Positions 8,295 to 16,636 are shown, counted from the stretch's first letter. The stretch is 24,946 nt of DNA from Crocinitomicaceae bacterium (GCA_020848015.1 JADLBA010000164.1:1-24946); one strand, 5' to 3'. Numbers and translations are program-made. Notes: generated by a model not told the origin, from the letters alone.

Positions 8295-9113
8295 ATGAAG
8301 GCAGTGGAGTATCCTATCGGAATATTTGATTCAGGTATCGGTGGATTGACTGTGGCCGGGGCAATGAAAAAGGTGTTACCTCACGAATCATTTATTTACT
8401 TTGGCGATACAGCACACCTTCCTTATGGGGAAAAGTCTTCAGAGAGTATCCGGCACTATGCAGCAAAAATTGTCTCTTTTCTGGTTGCAAAAAAGTGCAA
8501 GATGATAGTGATTGCATGTAATACCGCATCGGCTCACGCCTTTAAGATTGTACAGGATGTTGCCGGTCCGAAAATTCCGGTGATCAACGTGATTGACCCG
8601 GTGGCAGAATACACGGCAAAAAACTACCACAATTGCGCAATTGGAGTAATTGGCACTAAGGGCACTATACAATCGCGGGTCTATGTAAACCGTATAGAAA
8701 AGATGAACAAAAGCCTGAAAGTAGTGAGCAATGCCACACCGCTTCTCGCACCTATGATAGAAGAAGGATTCTACAATAATTCCATCTCACAGACCATTAT
8801 CAATAATTACCTTTCAAAAAAATCTTTTTCCGGTATTGATGCGCTGATTCTCGGGTGCACACATTATCCCCTGATAAAAAAGGAGGTTGATAAATATTAT
8901 CAGAAAAGAATCGAAATTATTGACAGTGCTGCCGTAGTAGCGCAAACAGTGAAGCAGTTATTGGAAGAAAAAAATCTGGCGAATGCTACCGTTTCAAAAA
9001 ACAAGCACCGGTTTTATGTCTCTGATTACACTGATTCATTCGAGCAAAGCACACGCATATTTTTTGATGAAAAAATTGACTTGCTGGAGGCGAGGATATG
9101 GGATCAACCCTAA
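8295..9113 (+). CDS. murI: Glutamate racemase
   Basis: Cytoplasmic cofactor-independent enzyme converting L- to D-glutamate for the peptidoglycan stem peptide. It has 272 residues, the normal length. The N-terminal IGIFDSGIGGLTV contains the catalytic-site aspartate (D12). The two catalytic cysteines are C75 in VIACNTASAHA and C188 in ALILGCTHYPL. YFGDTAHLPYGEKS and the TPLLAPMIEEG block also match. The ATG at 8295 is followed at once by the domain, leaving little room for another start. In Bacteroidota murI often follows the bamA-ompH-ompH genes; here the opposed glycine-rich gene separates them, so murI must have its own promoter in the 278-bp gap. Confidence 0.97.
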   Translation: MKAVEYPIGIFDSGIGGLTVAGAMKKVLPHESFIYFGDTAHLPYGEKSSESIRHYAAKIVSFLVAKKCKMIVIACNTASAHAFKIVQDVAGPKIPVINVIDPVAEYTAKNYHNCAIGVIGTKGTIQSRVYVNRIEKMNKSLKVVSNATPLLAPMIEEGFYNNSISQTIINNYLSKKSFSGIDALILGCTHYPLIKKEVDKYYQKRIEIIDSAAVVAQTVKQLLEEKNLANATVSKNKHRFYVSDYTDSFEQSTRIFFDEKIDLLEARIWDQP

Positions 9114-9388
9114 GAGTGGGAAGAGAGTATGCGCTACCCTTCTGTTGTCTTCTTATTTCTCTGCAGGAAGGTACGGAATGATTGGAATAACCGCCCATGA
9201 CTCTAAAATACTTCGTATGGAAACTGCATTTATGCATGGATAATCAGACACTTACACGTGAAAAAATATTCACCCCAACACCACTTCGCGTTAATGGCTT
9301 GCCAGATAATATTCGTATCCTTTTACTGTATTTTATTTGGGCTAAAATATAATTATCTTTTATTTGAAATAGAATAAAACAGTACACA
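9114..9388. other. Intergenic stretch with no recognisable gene
   Basis: Base composition turns AT-rich after about 9300. Short open frames such as the hydrophobic one starting at the ATG near 9294 have no family signature or signal. I see no terminator with a T-run for murI and no terminal inverted repeat matching the right side of the IS remnant that follows. Confidence 0.4.
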
Positions 9389-9960
9389 ATGTCATTTCCC
9401 AAAACCTTTAGAATAGAAGAAATAGAGAGAGATAAAAAAAACTACTGAAGTCGTGCAAGGGCATGATTAGCAAACGATTTCATGCCTTGATAATATTCCT
9501 GCGATATGAAGAGACTGGAGCCACCAAGTGTGAAGTTGCGGATATGATTGGTGTAAGTCATAAGCCATTTACCCATTACCGGAGAGCATTTTGAACTGGA
9601 ACTCCCCTTTTCTAATACCGATAGATTCCAAATCAATCTCAATGAGTACTCAAAAAAAATTCCCGATGAATTTTAAATCATTTTTCTTGTTAATGGTGCT
9701 TTTCACAAATCTCAAAGGATGATTATTCCAGAAAATATTTGTCTTCTCTTAATTCCTCCCAACTACTTATCCGGGTCAAACCCCGCAGAGAAAATATGGT
9801 GGAAAATGAAACAAACCTTTCCCGGATAGCTATATAAAATCACTTGTACAGGTTAGTGAATTTATTTCACACCAAGTTGAATTGCTTACGAAGTATGCCG
9901 TAAAAAAAATGTCTGTTTGATTATTTCTTTTCATATACATATCGAACTAATTGGTATTAG
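9389..9960 (+). pseudogene. Decayed IS630-type transposase
   Basis: Fragments of one transposase appear in order across frames. (1) MSFPKTFRIEEIERDKK from the ATG at 9389, a typical N-terminus, then a shift at an A8 tract (9434-9441). (2) LLKSCKGMISKRFHALIIFL and GATKCEVADMIGVS, a helix-turn-helix, to about 9560. (3) A junction that removes roughly half the protein, then PITGEHFELELPFSNTDRFQ, KKIPDEF, an in-frame TAA (9674-9676), IIFLVNGAFHKS and NPAEKIWWKMK: the DDE_3 region with the DNG aspartate changed to Val (GTT at 9689) but the late Glu kept (GAG at 9788). (4) A shift near 9824, then SYIKSLVQVSEFI. (5) A second A8 tract (9902-9909), then FDYFFSYTYRTNWY and stop at 9958. It cannot be functional. 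The family is named from motif memory; no flanking repeats were found. Confidence 0.85.
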
Positions 9961-10140
9961 GAAAGGGTATAATTTTAAGGTGTTATTTTTTTTATTAATA
10001 CTGTTGCGACTTTTCGAATATTTCGATGAAATATTTCTCCATCGGAAGCTCGTTTTCCTACTGCCAATACAGATGAATGCAACCTCTATTTCCAGGGATG
10101 AAGAGTAAAGTGCTCACTGGCGATCAACCGTGAAAGCGAT

Positions 10141-10148
10141 TAACTTTG
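10141..10148 (+). promoter_or_regulatory. Candidate -7 box upstream of alaS
   Basis: TAACTTTG is an exact match to TAnnTTTG, 32 bp before the alaS ATG, followed by CGCAC as at the ompH promoter. No TTG is found at 17-23 bp upstream. An 8-bp AT-rich hairpin (AATATTTC/GAAATATT, 10017-10035) lies further upstream without a T-run. Apart from these and the IS remnant, the 9961-10180 gap shows nothing. Confidence 0.45.
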
Positions 10149-10180
10149 CGCACTTTTCAACTTGTTTTTAAGTAATTATT

Positions 10181-12784
10181 ATGACATCCAGAGAGATACG
10201 AAATACCTTCCTCCACTTTTTTGCTGAACGAGGTCATCAGATAGTCCCTTCCGCTCCCATGGTGATTAAAGGAGATCCCACGCTGATGTTCACCAATGCC
10301 GGTATGAACCAGTTCAAGGAACTGTTTCTCGGCAATGCGGAAATAAAATATCCTCGCATTGTGGATACGCAAAAATGTTTGCGGGTCAGCGGGAAGCACA
10401 ATGACCTCGAAGAAGTGGGCGTAGATACCTACCATCATACAATGTTTGAAATGCTGGGGAATTGGTCGTTTGGTGATTACTTCAAAAAGGATGCGATCAA
10501 CTGGGCTTGGGAGTTGCTTACTGAAGTGTACAAGATTCCAAAAGACCGGTTGTATGTGACCGTTTTCGAGGGGGATGAAAAAGAAAAACTCGACTTCGAT
10601 CAGGAATCATACGATCTATGGAAAGCACTGATCTCAGAAGAAAGAATACTGAAGGGAAACAAAAAAGATAATTTCTGGGAGATGGGAGATTCCGGCCCCT
10701 GCGGCCCGTGTACCGAAATTCACGTGGATGTGCGACCCGACAGTGAGCGTCAAAAAAAAGAGGGGAGGCTGCTGGTAAATCAGGGAGACCCGCAGGTGAT
10801 TGAGATATGGAACAACGTTTTTATGCAGTTTAACCGCAAAGCAGACCGTACGCTCGAAATTCTTCCTGCTCAGCACGTGGATACCGGAATGGGCTTTGAG
10901 CGCCTGTGTATGGTTTTGCAGGGAAAGCTCTCCAACTACGATACAGATGTATTTTCTCCCCTGATCGAAGCCATTGAGAAAATTTCTCTAAAAAAATATG
11001 AGCGTGGAGGGTCAAAAAAGGACATTGCAATGCGTGTTATAGCAGATCATGTACGCGCCGTTTCCTTTGCTATCGCAGATGGTCAACTGCCTTCGAGCGG
11101 AGGCGCTGGTTATGTGATTCGCCGGATTCTTCGCAGGGCAATTCGATATGGCTATAGTTTCTTAGACAGAAGGGAAGCCTTCATTTTTCAGTTAGTAAAA
11201 GTGCTGGTAGCAGAAATGGGAGATTATTTTCCTGAACTAAGAAATTCACAGGATATTATTATCAGAGTCATCCGGGAAGAGGAAGAAAGTTTTCTCCGGA
11301 CATTGGAAAAAGGAATACACCTTCTCGACTCAATCATAACACGAACTCCCCACGATGTGCTCGACGGGAAAACTGTTTTTGAATTGTACGATACTTTTGG
11401 TTTCCCGGTCGATCTGACCGCCCTGATCGCTGCGGAAAATAACAAGCGTATTGATATTGAAGGTTTCAACTCGTGGTTGCAAAAGCAGAAAGAGAGAAGC
11501 CGTGCGGCTACACGGCTTGAAACAGATGACTGGGTGGTTCTGTCAGAAGGAGAAACACGTTTTGTTGGGTATGACCAAATAGAATGCGACACGAAAATAC
11601 TTCGTTACAGAAAAGTAAAAAGCAGGGGAAAGGAATCTTTCCAGTTAGTCCTTGATGTTACTCCATTTTATGCCGAGGGCGGCGGGCAGGTAGGCGACCA
11701 GGGTTTCTTATCCTCGGCAAACGAGCGCATTGTTGTTTCAGACACAAAAAAGGAAAACAACCTCATTATCCATTTTGTTGATCAATTACCTGAAAATCCT
11801 GAGGCGATTTTCGTCGCTCAGGTTGACAGTTTGCGAAGAATGGAAACGATGAGTAATCACTCCGCAACCCACCTGTTGCACCAAGCCCTGAGAGAGGTAT
11901 TAGGAAGCCATGTAGAACAGAAAGGTTCGTTGGTAGGCCCCGATTATCTCAGATTTGACTTCAGTCATTTTGCAAAAGTGCCTGACACAGATATTGGGAA
12001 AGTGGAGGCGCTTGTCAATGAGAGAATTCGCGGGAATTACTCGCTGGAAGAAAACCGTTCAGCAACAATGGAAGAAGCAATAAATGCAGGAGCAATGATG
12101 CTTTTTGGAGAAAAGTATGGTAATATAGTAAGGATGATTCGATTTGGAAGCAGTATTGAATTGTGTGGTGGAACCCATGTAAAAAGCACGGGGTCTATCG
12201 GTTTTTTCAAGATCATTGCGGAGAGTGCAGTCGCTTCCGGCATAAGGAGAATAGAGGCTATTTCTGCCGGCACTGCCTATAGATTTGTGCGTGAGCAATC
12301 GGCTGAATTGGCCGCGATCCAAGAAGCTCTTAAGTCAAGAGATATTCTAAAATCTATTCGCGAATTGCAGGTGAAAAACAATGAATTGCAAAAACAACTC
12401 GATGTTTTTCACAAGGAGAAAACACTCGTAGTCAAAAAGGAACTGCTCAATAAATTCAAAGTCATTAACGGAGTAAGCTTTCTTGCCGAATATGTCCCTT
12501 TGGGAGCTGCCGATATTAAGGATATAGCGTTCCAGATCAGGGGTGAAATGAGCACTTTTTTGGCAGTGTTTGGTTCTGAGGAAGGAGGCAAGGTCACCAT
12601 CACATGTGTTTTGTCTGATGATCTGGTAAGTGAAAGAAAGTTGAATGCATCAGCAATCATTCGAGATTTGTCAAAGGATATCAATGGAGGAGGAGGGGGG
12701 CAGCCGTTTTTCGCCACCGCCGGCGGTACAAATGCTGCAGGATTGGCAAAAGCCCTCGCCCGAGCCGAAATATTTCTTTCATAG
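10181..12784 (+). CDS. alaS: Alanine--tRNA ligase
   Basis: Class II synthetase charging tRNA-Ala in the cytoplasm, 867 residues, full length. The catalytic domain has FTNAGMNQFKELFLG (38-52), motif 1/2 context HHTMFEMLGNWSFGDYFK (85-102), GDSGPCGPCTEIH, and motif 3 DTGMGFERL. The editing domain has the zinc/active-site pairs H560-x3-H564 (HSATH) and C662-x3-H666 (CGGTH), so mischarged Ser/Gly should be cleared. A coiled segment (about 720-750) leads to the C-Ala/DHHA1 domain ending GGGGGQPFFATAGGTNAAGL. The ATG at 10181 gives the standard start MTSREIRNTFLHFF. It is apparently monocistronic, with its own promoter box and a strong terminator. Confidence 0.98.
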   Translation: MTSREIRNTFLHFFAERGHQIVPSAPMVIKGDPTLMFTNAGMNQFKELFLGNAEIKYPRIVDTQKCLRVSGKHNDLEEVGVDTYHHTMFEMLGNWSFGDYFKKDAINWAWELLTEVYKIPKDRLYVTVFEGDEKEKLDFDQESYDLWKALISEERILKGNKKDNFWEMGDSGPCGPCTEIHVDVRPDSERQKKEGRLLVNQGDPQVIEIWNNVFMQFNRKADRTLEILPAQHVDTGMGFERLCMVLQGKLSNYDTDVFSPLIEAIEKISLKKYERGGSKKDIAMRVIADHVRAVSFAIADGQLPSSGGAGYVIRRILRRAIRYGYSFLDRREAFIFQLVKVLVAEMGDYFPELRNSQDIIIRVIREEEESFLRTLEKGIHLLDSIITRTPHDVLDGKTVFELYDTFGFPVDLTALIAAENNKRIDIEGFNSWLQKQKERSRAATRLETDDWVVLSEGETRFVGYDQIECDTKILRYRKVKSRGKESFQLVLDVTPFYAEGGGQVGDQGFLSSANERIVVSDTKKENNLIIHFVDQLPENPEAIFVAQVDSLRRMETMSNHSATHLLHQALREVLGSHVEQKGSLVGPDYLRFDFSHFAKVPDTDIGKVEALVNERIRGNYSLEENRSATMEEAINAGAMMLFGEKYGNIVRMIRFGSSIELCGGTHVKSTGSIGFFKIIAESAVASGIRRIEAISAGTAYRFVREQSAELAAIQEALKSRDILKSIRELQVKNNELQKQLDVFHKEKTLVVKKELLNKFKVINGVSFLAEYVPLGAADIKDIAFQIRGEMSTFLAVFGSEEGGKVTITCVLSDDLVSERKLNASAIIRDLSKDINGGGGGQPFFATAGGTNAAGLAKALARAEIFLS

Positions 12785-12803
12785 CAACAATTGGCGGGAA
12801 TAA

Positions 12804-12831
12804 AAAAATGCGGCTCCGGAGCCGCATTTTT
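12804..12831. terminator. Bidirectional terminator between alaS and DUF5684 gene
   Basis: A perfect 28-bp palindrome: AAAAATGCGGCTCC followed directly by its complement GGAGCCGCATTTTT. The GC-rich centre with A/T ends works in both directions. It starts 20 bp past the alaS stop and lies 18 bp beyond the end of the convergent gene. Confidence 0.9.
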
Positions 12832-12848
12832 ACTAATAAAGTAGTCAA

Positions 12849-13286
12849 TCAAGCGAGAGCAGGTTTGCGCTCTCCGGCAGTTTTAAGATCAGTGCCATAA
12901 ACCGGGCCTGCATACTCTTCGTTGTACGCAAGCGCCAGATTCATAACGTAAAATACATTAAACAGACACACCATGATATAGTCAATTGAAGATCTCTTAC
13001 CAAAACTCTGGGCTATTTCTATCAAGAGTTTAAATGCAAAATAAATATTATAGCCAGGTACCAGGAAAAAAGCTATATGCGAAACCGGGCGACCTACCAG
13101 TTTAAGGGTGGCAATCATACCCCAGATGGGAATAATACCGGCAATCCATGGTTGATTAGACTTGATGAATAGCTTCATTTTACCAATAATGGCAACGAGA
13201 AGAATCAATCCTGCAAGCATCAGATAATGTGGGTTCTCTGCCCATACCTTTTCAAAGAATCCAATGATTTTCATGACGGTTTCCAT
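12849..13286 (-). CDS. DUF5684-like integral membrane protein
   Basis: Small inner-membrane protein of 145 residues from the ATG at 13286 (a TTG two codons upstream is less likely; M at 13274 is an alternative). Four hydrophobic segments are visible: HYLMLAGLILLVAIIGKM, WIAGIIPIWGMIATLKLVG, HIAFFLVPGYNIYFAFKLLI and IDYIMVCLFNVFYVMNLALA. The pattern W-IP-x-LK-VG, then PGYNI-F, then IAQSFGKRS fits DUF5684-type proteins. In some Bacteroidota the same segment is fused to signal peptidase I; the peptidase part is absent here. The function of stand-alone copies is unknown to me. The C-terminus is soluble, ending in a short charged tail. The gene stands alone, sharing a bidirectional terminator with alaS. 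Confidence 0.7.
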   Translation of the reverse strand: METVMKIIGFFEKVWAENPHYLMLAGLILLVAIIGKMKLFIKSNQPWIAGIIPIWGMIATLKLVGRPVSHIAFFLVPGYNIYFAFKLLIEIAQSFGKRSSIDYIMVCLFNVFYVMNLALAYNEEYAGPVYGTDLKTAGERKPALA

Positions 13287-13503
13287 GACCAATAATTTTT
13301 AATGAATAAAAATGTCCTGTTGTCAGTTAGACTTCACTCACCGTCAATGGTTGCCCATAAAAATCCAAAAAAATACGGGGTTGGGAATAAAATGTTTCAA
13401 TTTGATCCTGAAAAGAGTATAAATTCCCTTGAAAAAACAATAAATAGATGATAATCAGCGCATTACTGTTTATTTTTTGCTTCTTAATAAAGGGGTATTA
13501 AAT

Positions 13504-14007
13504 TCAAGGCTTCAGATAGGAAGATGTAACAATAGTATTACTTGTATTGAAACTTCGATCTGCAATATGAATTTCGAATCTACAGGTATCAAATGCCCCT
13601 GAGAGGGAATAAAACGGAGTCATTACCACTTTGATCTCTCCTTCCTGCGACTTTACTTGTCCTGTTGGCTCTACATAAGGAATCCGGTAATAAAAAGGTA
13701 CCGCATTGGGATTGAGACAGGGGTCTATTTTACGGTGTACCCATACTCCGTTCTGCTGCTCAAAATATTCACAGTACATATTGTACCTTTTTAAGCAGTC
13801 ATCAAAAATACCCGCAGTATCTCCCTGCCCAAGTCCAAAATTTCCGTCCCCATCAATAAATTCAAGCGTTATAATGGCTGAATCAGCCGTTGTGCGCAGA
13901 GATTTAAACTTCAGGGTAGGTTCATCTGGGTATTCTGTTCTTTTGAGGCACGATGCAAACAGCGACAAGACAATAACTACAGCCAATATTCTTCGAATCC
14001 TTTGCAT
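13504..14007 (-). CDS. Lipoprotein of unknown function
   Basis: Protein of 167 residues with a lipoprotein signal: basic start MQRIRRIL, hydrophobic core, lipobox LFASC with C20. The mature part contains an EF-hand-like loop, DGDGNFGLGQGD (52-63), with acidic or amide residues at loop positions 1, 3, 5 and 12 (D52, D54, N56, D63), so calcium binding is possible. The rest is predicted beta-rich, with several cysteines (in DDCLKRYNMYC, IDPCLN and DTCRFEIHI). Similar Bacteroidota lipoproteins are usually annotated hypothetical; I cannot name a function. It is divergent from the LuxE-like gene, 105 bp away, and separated from the DUF5684 gene by 217 bp with no clear signal. Confidence 0.75.
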   Translation of the reverse strand: MQRIRRILAVVIVLSLFASCLKRTEYPDEPTLKFKSLRTTADSAIITLEFIDGDGNFGLGQGDTAGIFDDCLKRYNMYCEYFEQQNGVWVHRKIDPCLNPNAVPFYYRIPYVEPTGQVKSQEGEIKVVMTPFYSLSGAFDTCRFEIHIADRSFNTSNTIVTSSYLKP

Positions 14008-14112
14008 TATTCGTTTTACAGATAAAAACTCACGAAGTTCAAAATTAGCGAGAAATTCAGGTTAATTCTGCTTTTTGAGCCGATCATGTTTTCTTTGCAT
14101 TCTAAGGGCGCA

Positions 14113-15102
14113 ATGATACGCAGTGAATTCATCAAGGAAATTTTTTCTATCCGTTCTCGGGCAGGGTTTGACTCTTTGGCAATGGATCTTTTTCATTATC
14201 AGTCGGTTCATTGTACACTTTACAGAAACTATTTGAGTGCTATAAAAATTGCTCCCGCAGACATAAAAAATATTGCTGAAATTCCTTTTTTACCTATAGA
14301 TTTTTTTAAAAACCACAGAATAATGACAGGAGATTTTGAGTCTTCGGTCGTTTTTACGAGTAGCGGAACCACTCAAAGCACTCCTTCCCGCCACTTTGTG
14401 CGCGATACTACCTTGTACGAAACCTCCTTTATCACAGCCTTTGAACAATTCCTTGGACCTGCTAATGACCTCTGTATTCTGGCGTTGCTACCATCCTACT
14501 TGGAGCGGAAAGGGTCATCGCTGGTATATATGGCCGATGTGTTGATCCAAAGGAGTACTCACCCTCTCAGTGGATTTTTTCTTCATCGTTACGAAGATGT
14601 TGCGGAGCAGCTCCGAAAGCTGGAAAAAGCCCGGCAACGAACCCTTCTGTTGGGAGTAACCTTTGCGTTGCTGGATCTTGCCGACCAATATCCGGCCTCG
14701 CTCAGGCATACTATTATTATGGAAACAGGGGGAATGAAAGGGCGAAAAACGGAAATCACCCGTGACGAAGTACACGGTGTATTAAAAACTGCCTTCGGGG
14801 TTCCCACAATTTATAGTGAATATGGAATGACCGAACTCCTGAGCCAAGCCTATTCCGCCAGTGACGGGATCTTTCAGTGCCCCCCATGGATGCAGGTATT
14901 CATCCGCGAAACTTCTGATCCGCTTTCTCCTGCAAAATCGGGTGCGGTAGGAGGGATCAACATCGTTGACCTTGCAAACATTGATTCGTGTGCATTTATA
15001 GCAACACAAGACCTTGGAAAATTAATTTCCGGTAATCGCTTTGAAGTTATTGGGCGATTCGATTATGCCGATGTAAGGGGCTGCAACTTGCTTTCCATTT
15101 AA
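14113..15102 (+). CDS. LuxE-family acyl-protein synthetase/acyltransferase
   Basis: Related to LuxE, which activates a fatty acid with ATP and holds it on a cysteine before passing it on. It has 329 residues from the ATG at 14113, where MIRSEFIKEIFSI matches the usual family start. An ATG at 14086 adds nine unconserved residues. Motifs: FTSSGTTQSTPSRH, the adenylate-forming P-loop-like block; METGGMKGRKTEITR; SEYGMTELLSQAYS; TQDLGKL; and a C-terminal GRFDYADVRGCNLL whose cysteine lies five residues from the end. In Vibrio LuxE the acylated cysteine is also near the C-terminus, so this one is a candidate. No luxC, luxD or luciferase gene is nearby, so a role in light production is very unlikely; the acceptor is unknown. 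Confidence 0.85.
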   Translation: MIRSEFIKEIFSIRSRAGFDSLAMDLFHYQSVHCTLYRNYLSAIKIAPADIKNIAEIPFLPIDFFKNHRIMTGDFESSVVFTSSGTTQSTPSRHFVRDTTLYETSFITAFEQFLGPANDLCILALLPSYLERKGSSLVYMADVLIQRSTHPLSGFFLHRYEDVAEQLRKLEKARQRTLLLGVTFALLDLADQYPASLRHTIIMETGGMKGRKTEITRDEVHGVLKTAFGVPTIYSEYGMTELLSQAYSASDGIFQCPPWMQVFIRETSDPLSPAKSGAVGGINIVDLANIDSCAFIATQDLGKLISGNRFEVIGRFDYADVRGCNLLSI

Positions 15103-15105
15103 GCA

Positions 15106-15136
15106 ACGCAATGGCTAAACATTGTGTGCAATTTTT
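15106..15136 (+). terminator. Possible terminator of the LuxE-like gene
   Basis: ACGCAATG (15106-15113) pairs with CATTGTGT (15120-15127), with one G-U pair and a 6-nt loop. GCAA and five T follow. It begins three bases after the stop codon. The stem is modest. Confidence 0.4.
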
Positions 15137-15276
15137 CATCAAAATAAGGCAACCATTTACAGGAAAGTTTGTCTTTACTGTACAGAAGTAGAATTGACAC
15201 ATTAAGCATATTGATTGTAGTACTGCCTGCCTCTCCGGTATGTAGTTTGTAATCAAGATTTCATGATTTCCTAAAC

Positions 15277-15314
15277 AAATAGAGCGAGGTTCCAGCGGGA
15301 ACCTCGCTCTATTT
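15277..15314 (-). terminator. Strong hairpin terminator of tyrS
   Basis: A 17-bp perfect stem (15277-15293 with 15298-15314) and a 4-nt loop. The core AGAGCGAGGTTCC/GGAACCTCGCTCT is flanked by AAAT/ATTT. On the minus strand it follows the tyrS stop by 17 bp and continues into a T-rich ATTTGTTTAG. It may also stop plus-strand read-through from the LuxE-like gene. Confidence 0.8.
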
Positions 15315-15331
15315 AATATCTGTAGAGTTTA

Positions 15332-16618
15332 TTATTCGACCCTAAGCAAGAAATAGTTTTTCTTTCCCTTTTGCAAAAGGATATATCGGTTATTTAGTAA
15401 ATCATCACTATCTATTTTCCGGTCTTGTGTAGTTTTATTTTTATTTACGCTGATACTATTTTCCTGAAGTGCCCTTCTGGCCTCACCGTTGGAAGATAAA
15501 AAACCACTTTTCACAAGTACATCAACAATTCCAGCTCCCGATTGAAATTCGGAAGCAGCCATAACACCCTGTGGAACTCCTTCAAAAATATCGAGCAGTT
15601 CTTTTTCCGAAAGTCTTCGGAGTTCATTTTCCGTAGATTTTCCAAAGAGAATTTCGGAAGCAGCCAGTGCAGCATTGTAATCAGCTTCTGAGTGTACTCG
15701 GATGGTAATTTCAGCAGCAATCACTTTTTGCAACAGACGCAACCCCGGATCTTTCAGATGCTCCTGCTCGAGACTCGCTATTTCGTCGAGTCCTTTTAAC
15801 GAGAAAATACGGATGAAAGTAGAAGCATCGGCATCGGAAGCATTCAGCCAGAACTGGTAGAATTTATAGGGTGATGTCTTCTCAGGATCAAGCCAGAGAT
15901 TGCCATTTTCAGATTTTCCAAACTTGGAGCCGTCAGCCTTTTTTATCAGGGGGGTAGTAAGTGCAAATGCTTCGCCGTGTTCTATTCTCCGAATCAGTTC
16001 TGTGCCGGTAGTAATATTTCCCCATTGGTCGGATCCGCCCATCTGCAGCATCACTTTCTTGTGTTTCCACAAATAATAAAAGTCATATCCTTGGATTAGT
16101 TGGTAAGTGAATTCCGTAAAGCTCATTCCTTCGCGACCTTCTCCCTGAATCCTGTTTTTTACTGAGTCCTTCGCCATCATATAGTTTACCGTCAGCCTTT
16201 TTCCTACATCTCTGATAAATTCAAGGAAGCCCATATTCTTGAACCAGTCGTAGTTATTGACAATTTCTGCGGAGTTTTTTCCGCAATTAAAATCGAGAAA
16301 TTTCTCTAATTGCTGTAGTTGGCGGTCTTGGTTATGAAGCAGCATTTCCTCCGTCAGCAGGTTTCTCTCTGCCGATTTTCCAGAGGGGTCACCTACCATA
16401 CCGGAGGCTCCGCCCAGCAGTGCATACGGTTTATGACCTGCTTTCTGAAAGTGCAATAGCGTCATTATCTGCACGAGATTGCCTACCCCCAGCGAGTCGG
16501 CGGTTGGATCAAAACCAATATACCCTCTCGTCATCCCTTGCTTGAGTAGTTCTTCGGTTCCCGGCATTATATCCTGCAACATTCCCCTCCAGCGCAATTC
16601 TTCAATAAAATTTTGCAT
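15332..16618 (-). CDS. tyrS: Tyrosine--tRNA ligase
   Basis: Class I synthetase charging tRNA-Tyr, 428 residues. The ATG at 16618 gives MQNFIEELRWRGMLQD, the usual start; a TTG seven codons upstream is less plausible. The Rossmann core has RGYIGFDPTADSL (31-43), GDPSGKSAERNLL, NYDWFKNMGFLEF, QMGGSDQWGNITTG (192-205) and the KMSKS loop as KFGKS (232-236). A C-terminal S4 RNA-binding domain (about 365-428) carries LVKSGFLSSNGEARRALQ. Odd point: the HIGH signature reads GVGN (44-47), lacking both histidines. Everything else is intact, so I expect it to be active. It lies 47 bp downstream of murF on the same strand, with its own possible promoter in the gap. Confidence 0.96.
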   Translation of the reverse strand: MQNFIEELRWRGMLQDIMPGTEELLKQGMTRGYIGFDPTADSLGVGNLVQIMTLLHFQKAGHKPYALLGGASGMVGDPSGKSAERNLLTEEMLLHNQDRQLQQLEKFLDFNCGKNSAEIVNNYDWFKNMGFLEFIRDVGKRLTVNYMMAKDSVKNRIQGEGREGMSFTEFTYQLIQGYDFYYLWKHKKVMLQMGGSDQWGNITTGTELIRRIEHGEAFALTTPLIKKADGSKFGKSENGNLWLDPEKTSPYKFYQFWLNASDADASTFIRIFSLKGLDEIASLEQEHLKDPGLRLLQKVIAAEITIRVHSEADYNAALAASEILFGKSTENELRRLSEKELLDIFEGVPQGVMAASEFQSGAGIVDVLVKSGFLSSNGEARRALQENSISVNKNKTTQDRKIDSDDLLNNRYILLQKGKKNYFLLRVE

Positions 16619-16636
16619 ATCTATTAAAATTGGCCA

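Noticed and set aside
10017..10035. AATATTTC/GAAATATT hairpin upstream of alaS as a T-box or riboswitch
   Set aside because: Too short and AT-rich, no T-box sequence, no T-run, and T-box control is not typical of this phylum.
9917..10108. 63-codon hydrophobic frame downstream of the transposase remnant
   Set aside because: It overlaps the remnant's C-terminal codons in another frame, is AT-rich, and has no family signature.
12409..12852. 147-codon minus-strand frame covering the alaS 3' end
   Set aside because: Antisense to the conserved DHHA1 domain and crosses the bidirectional terminator.
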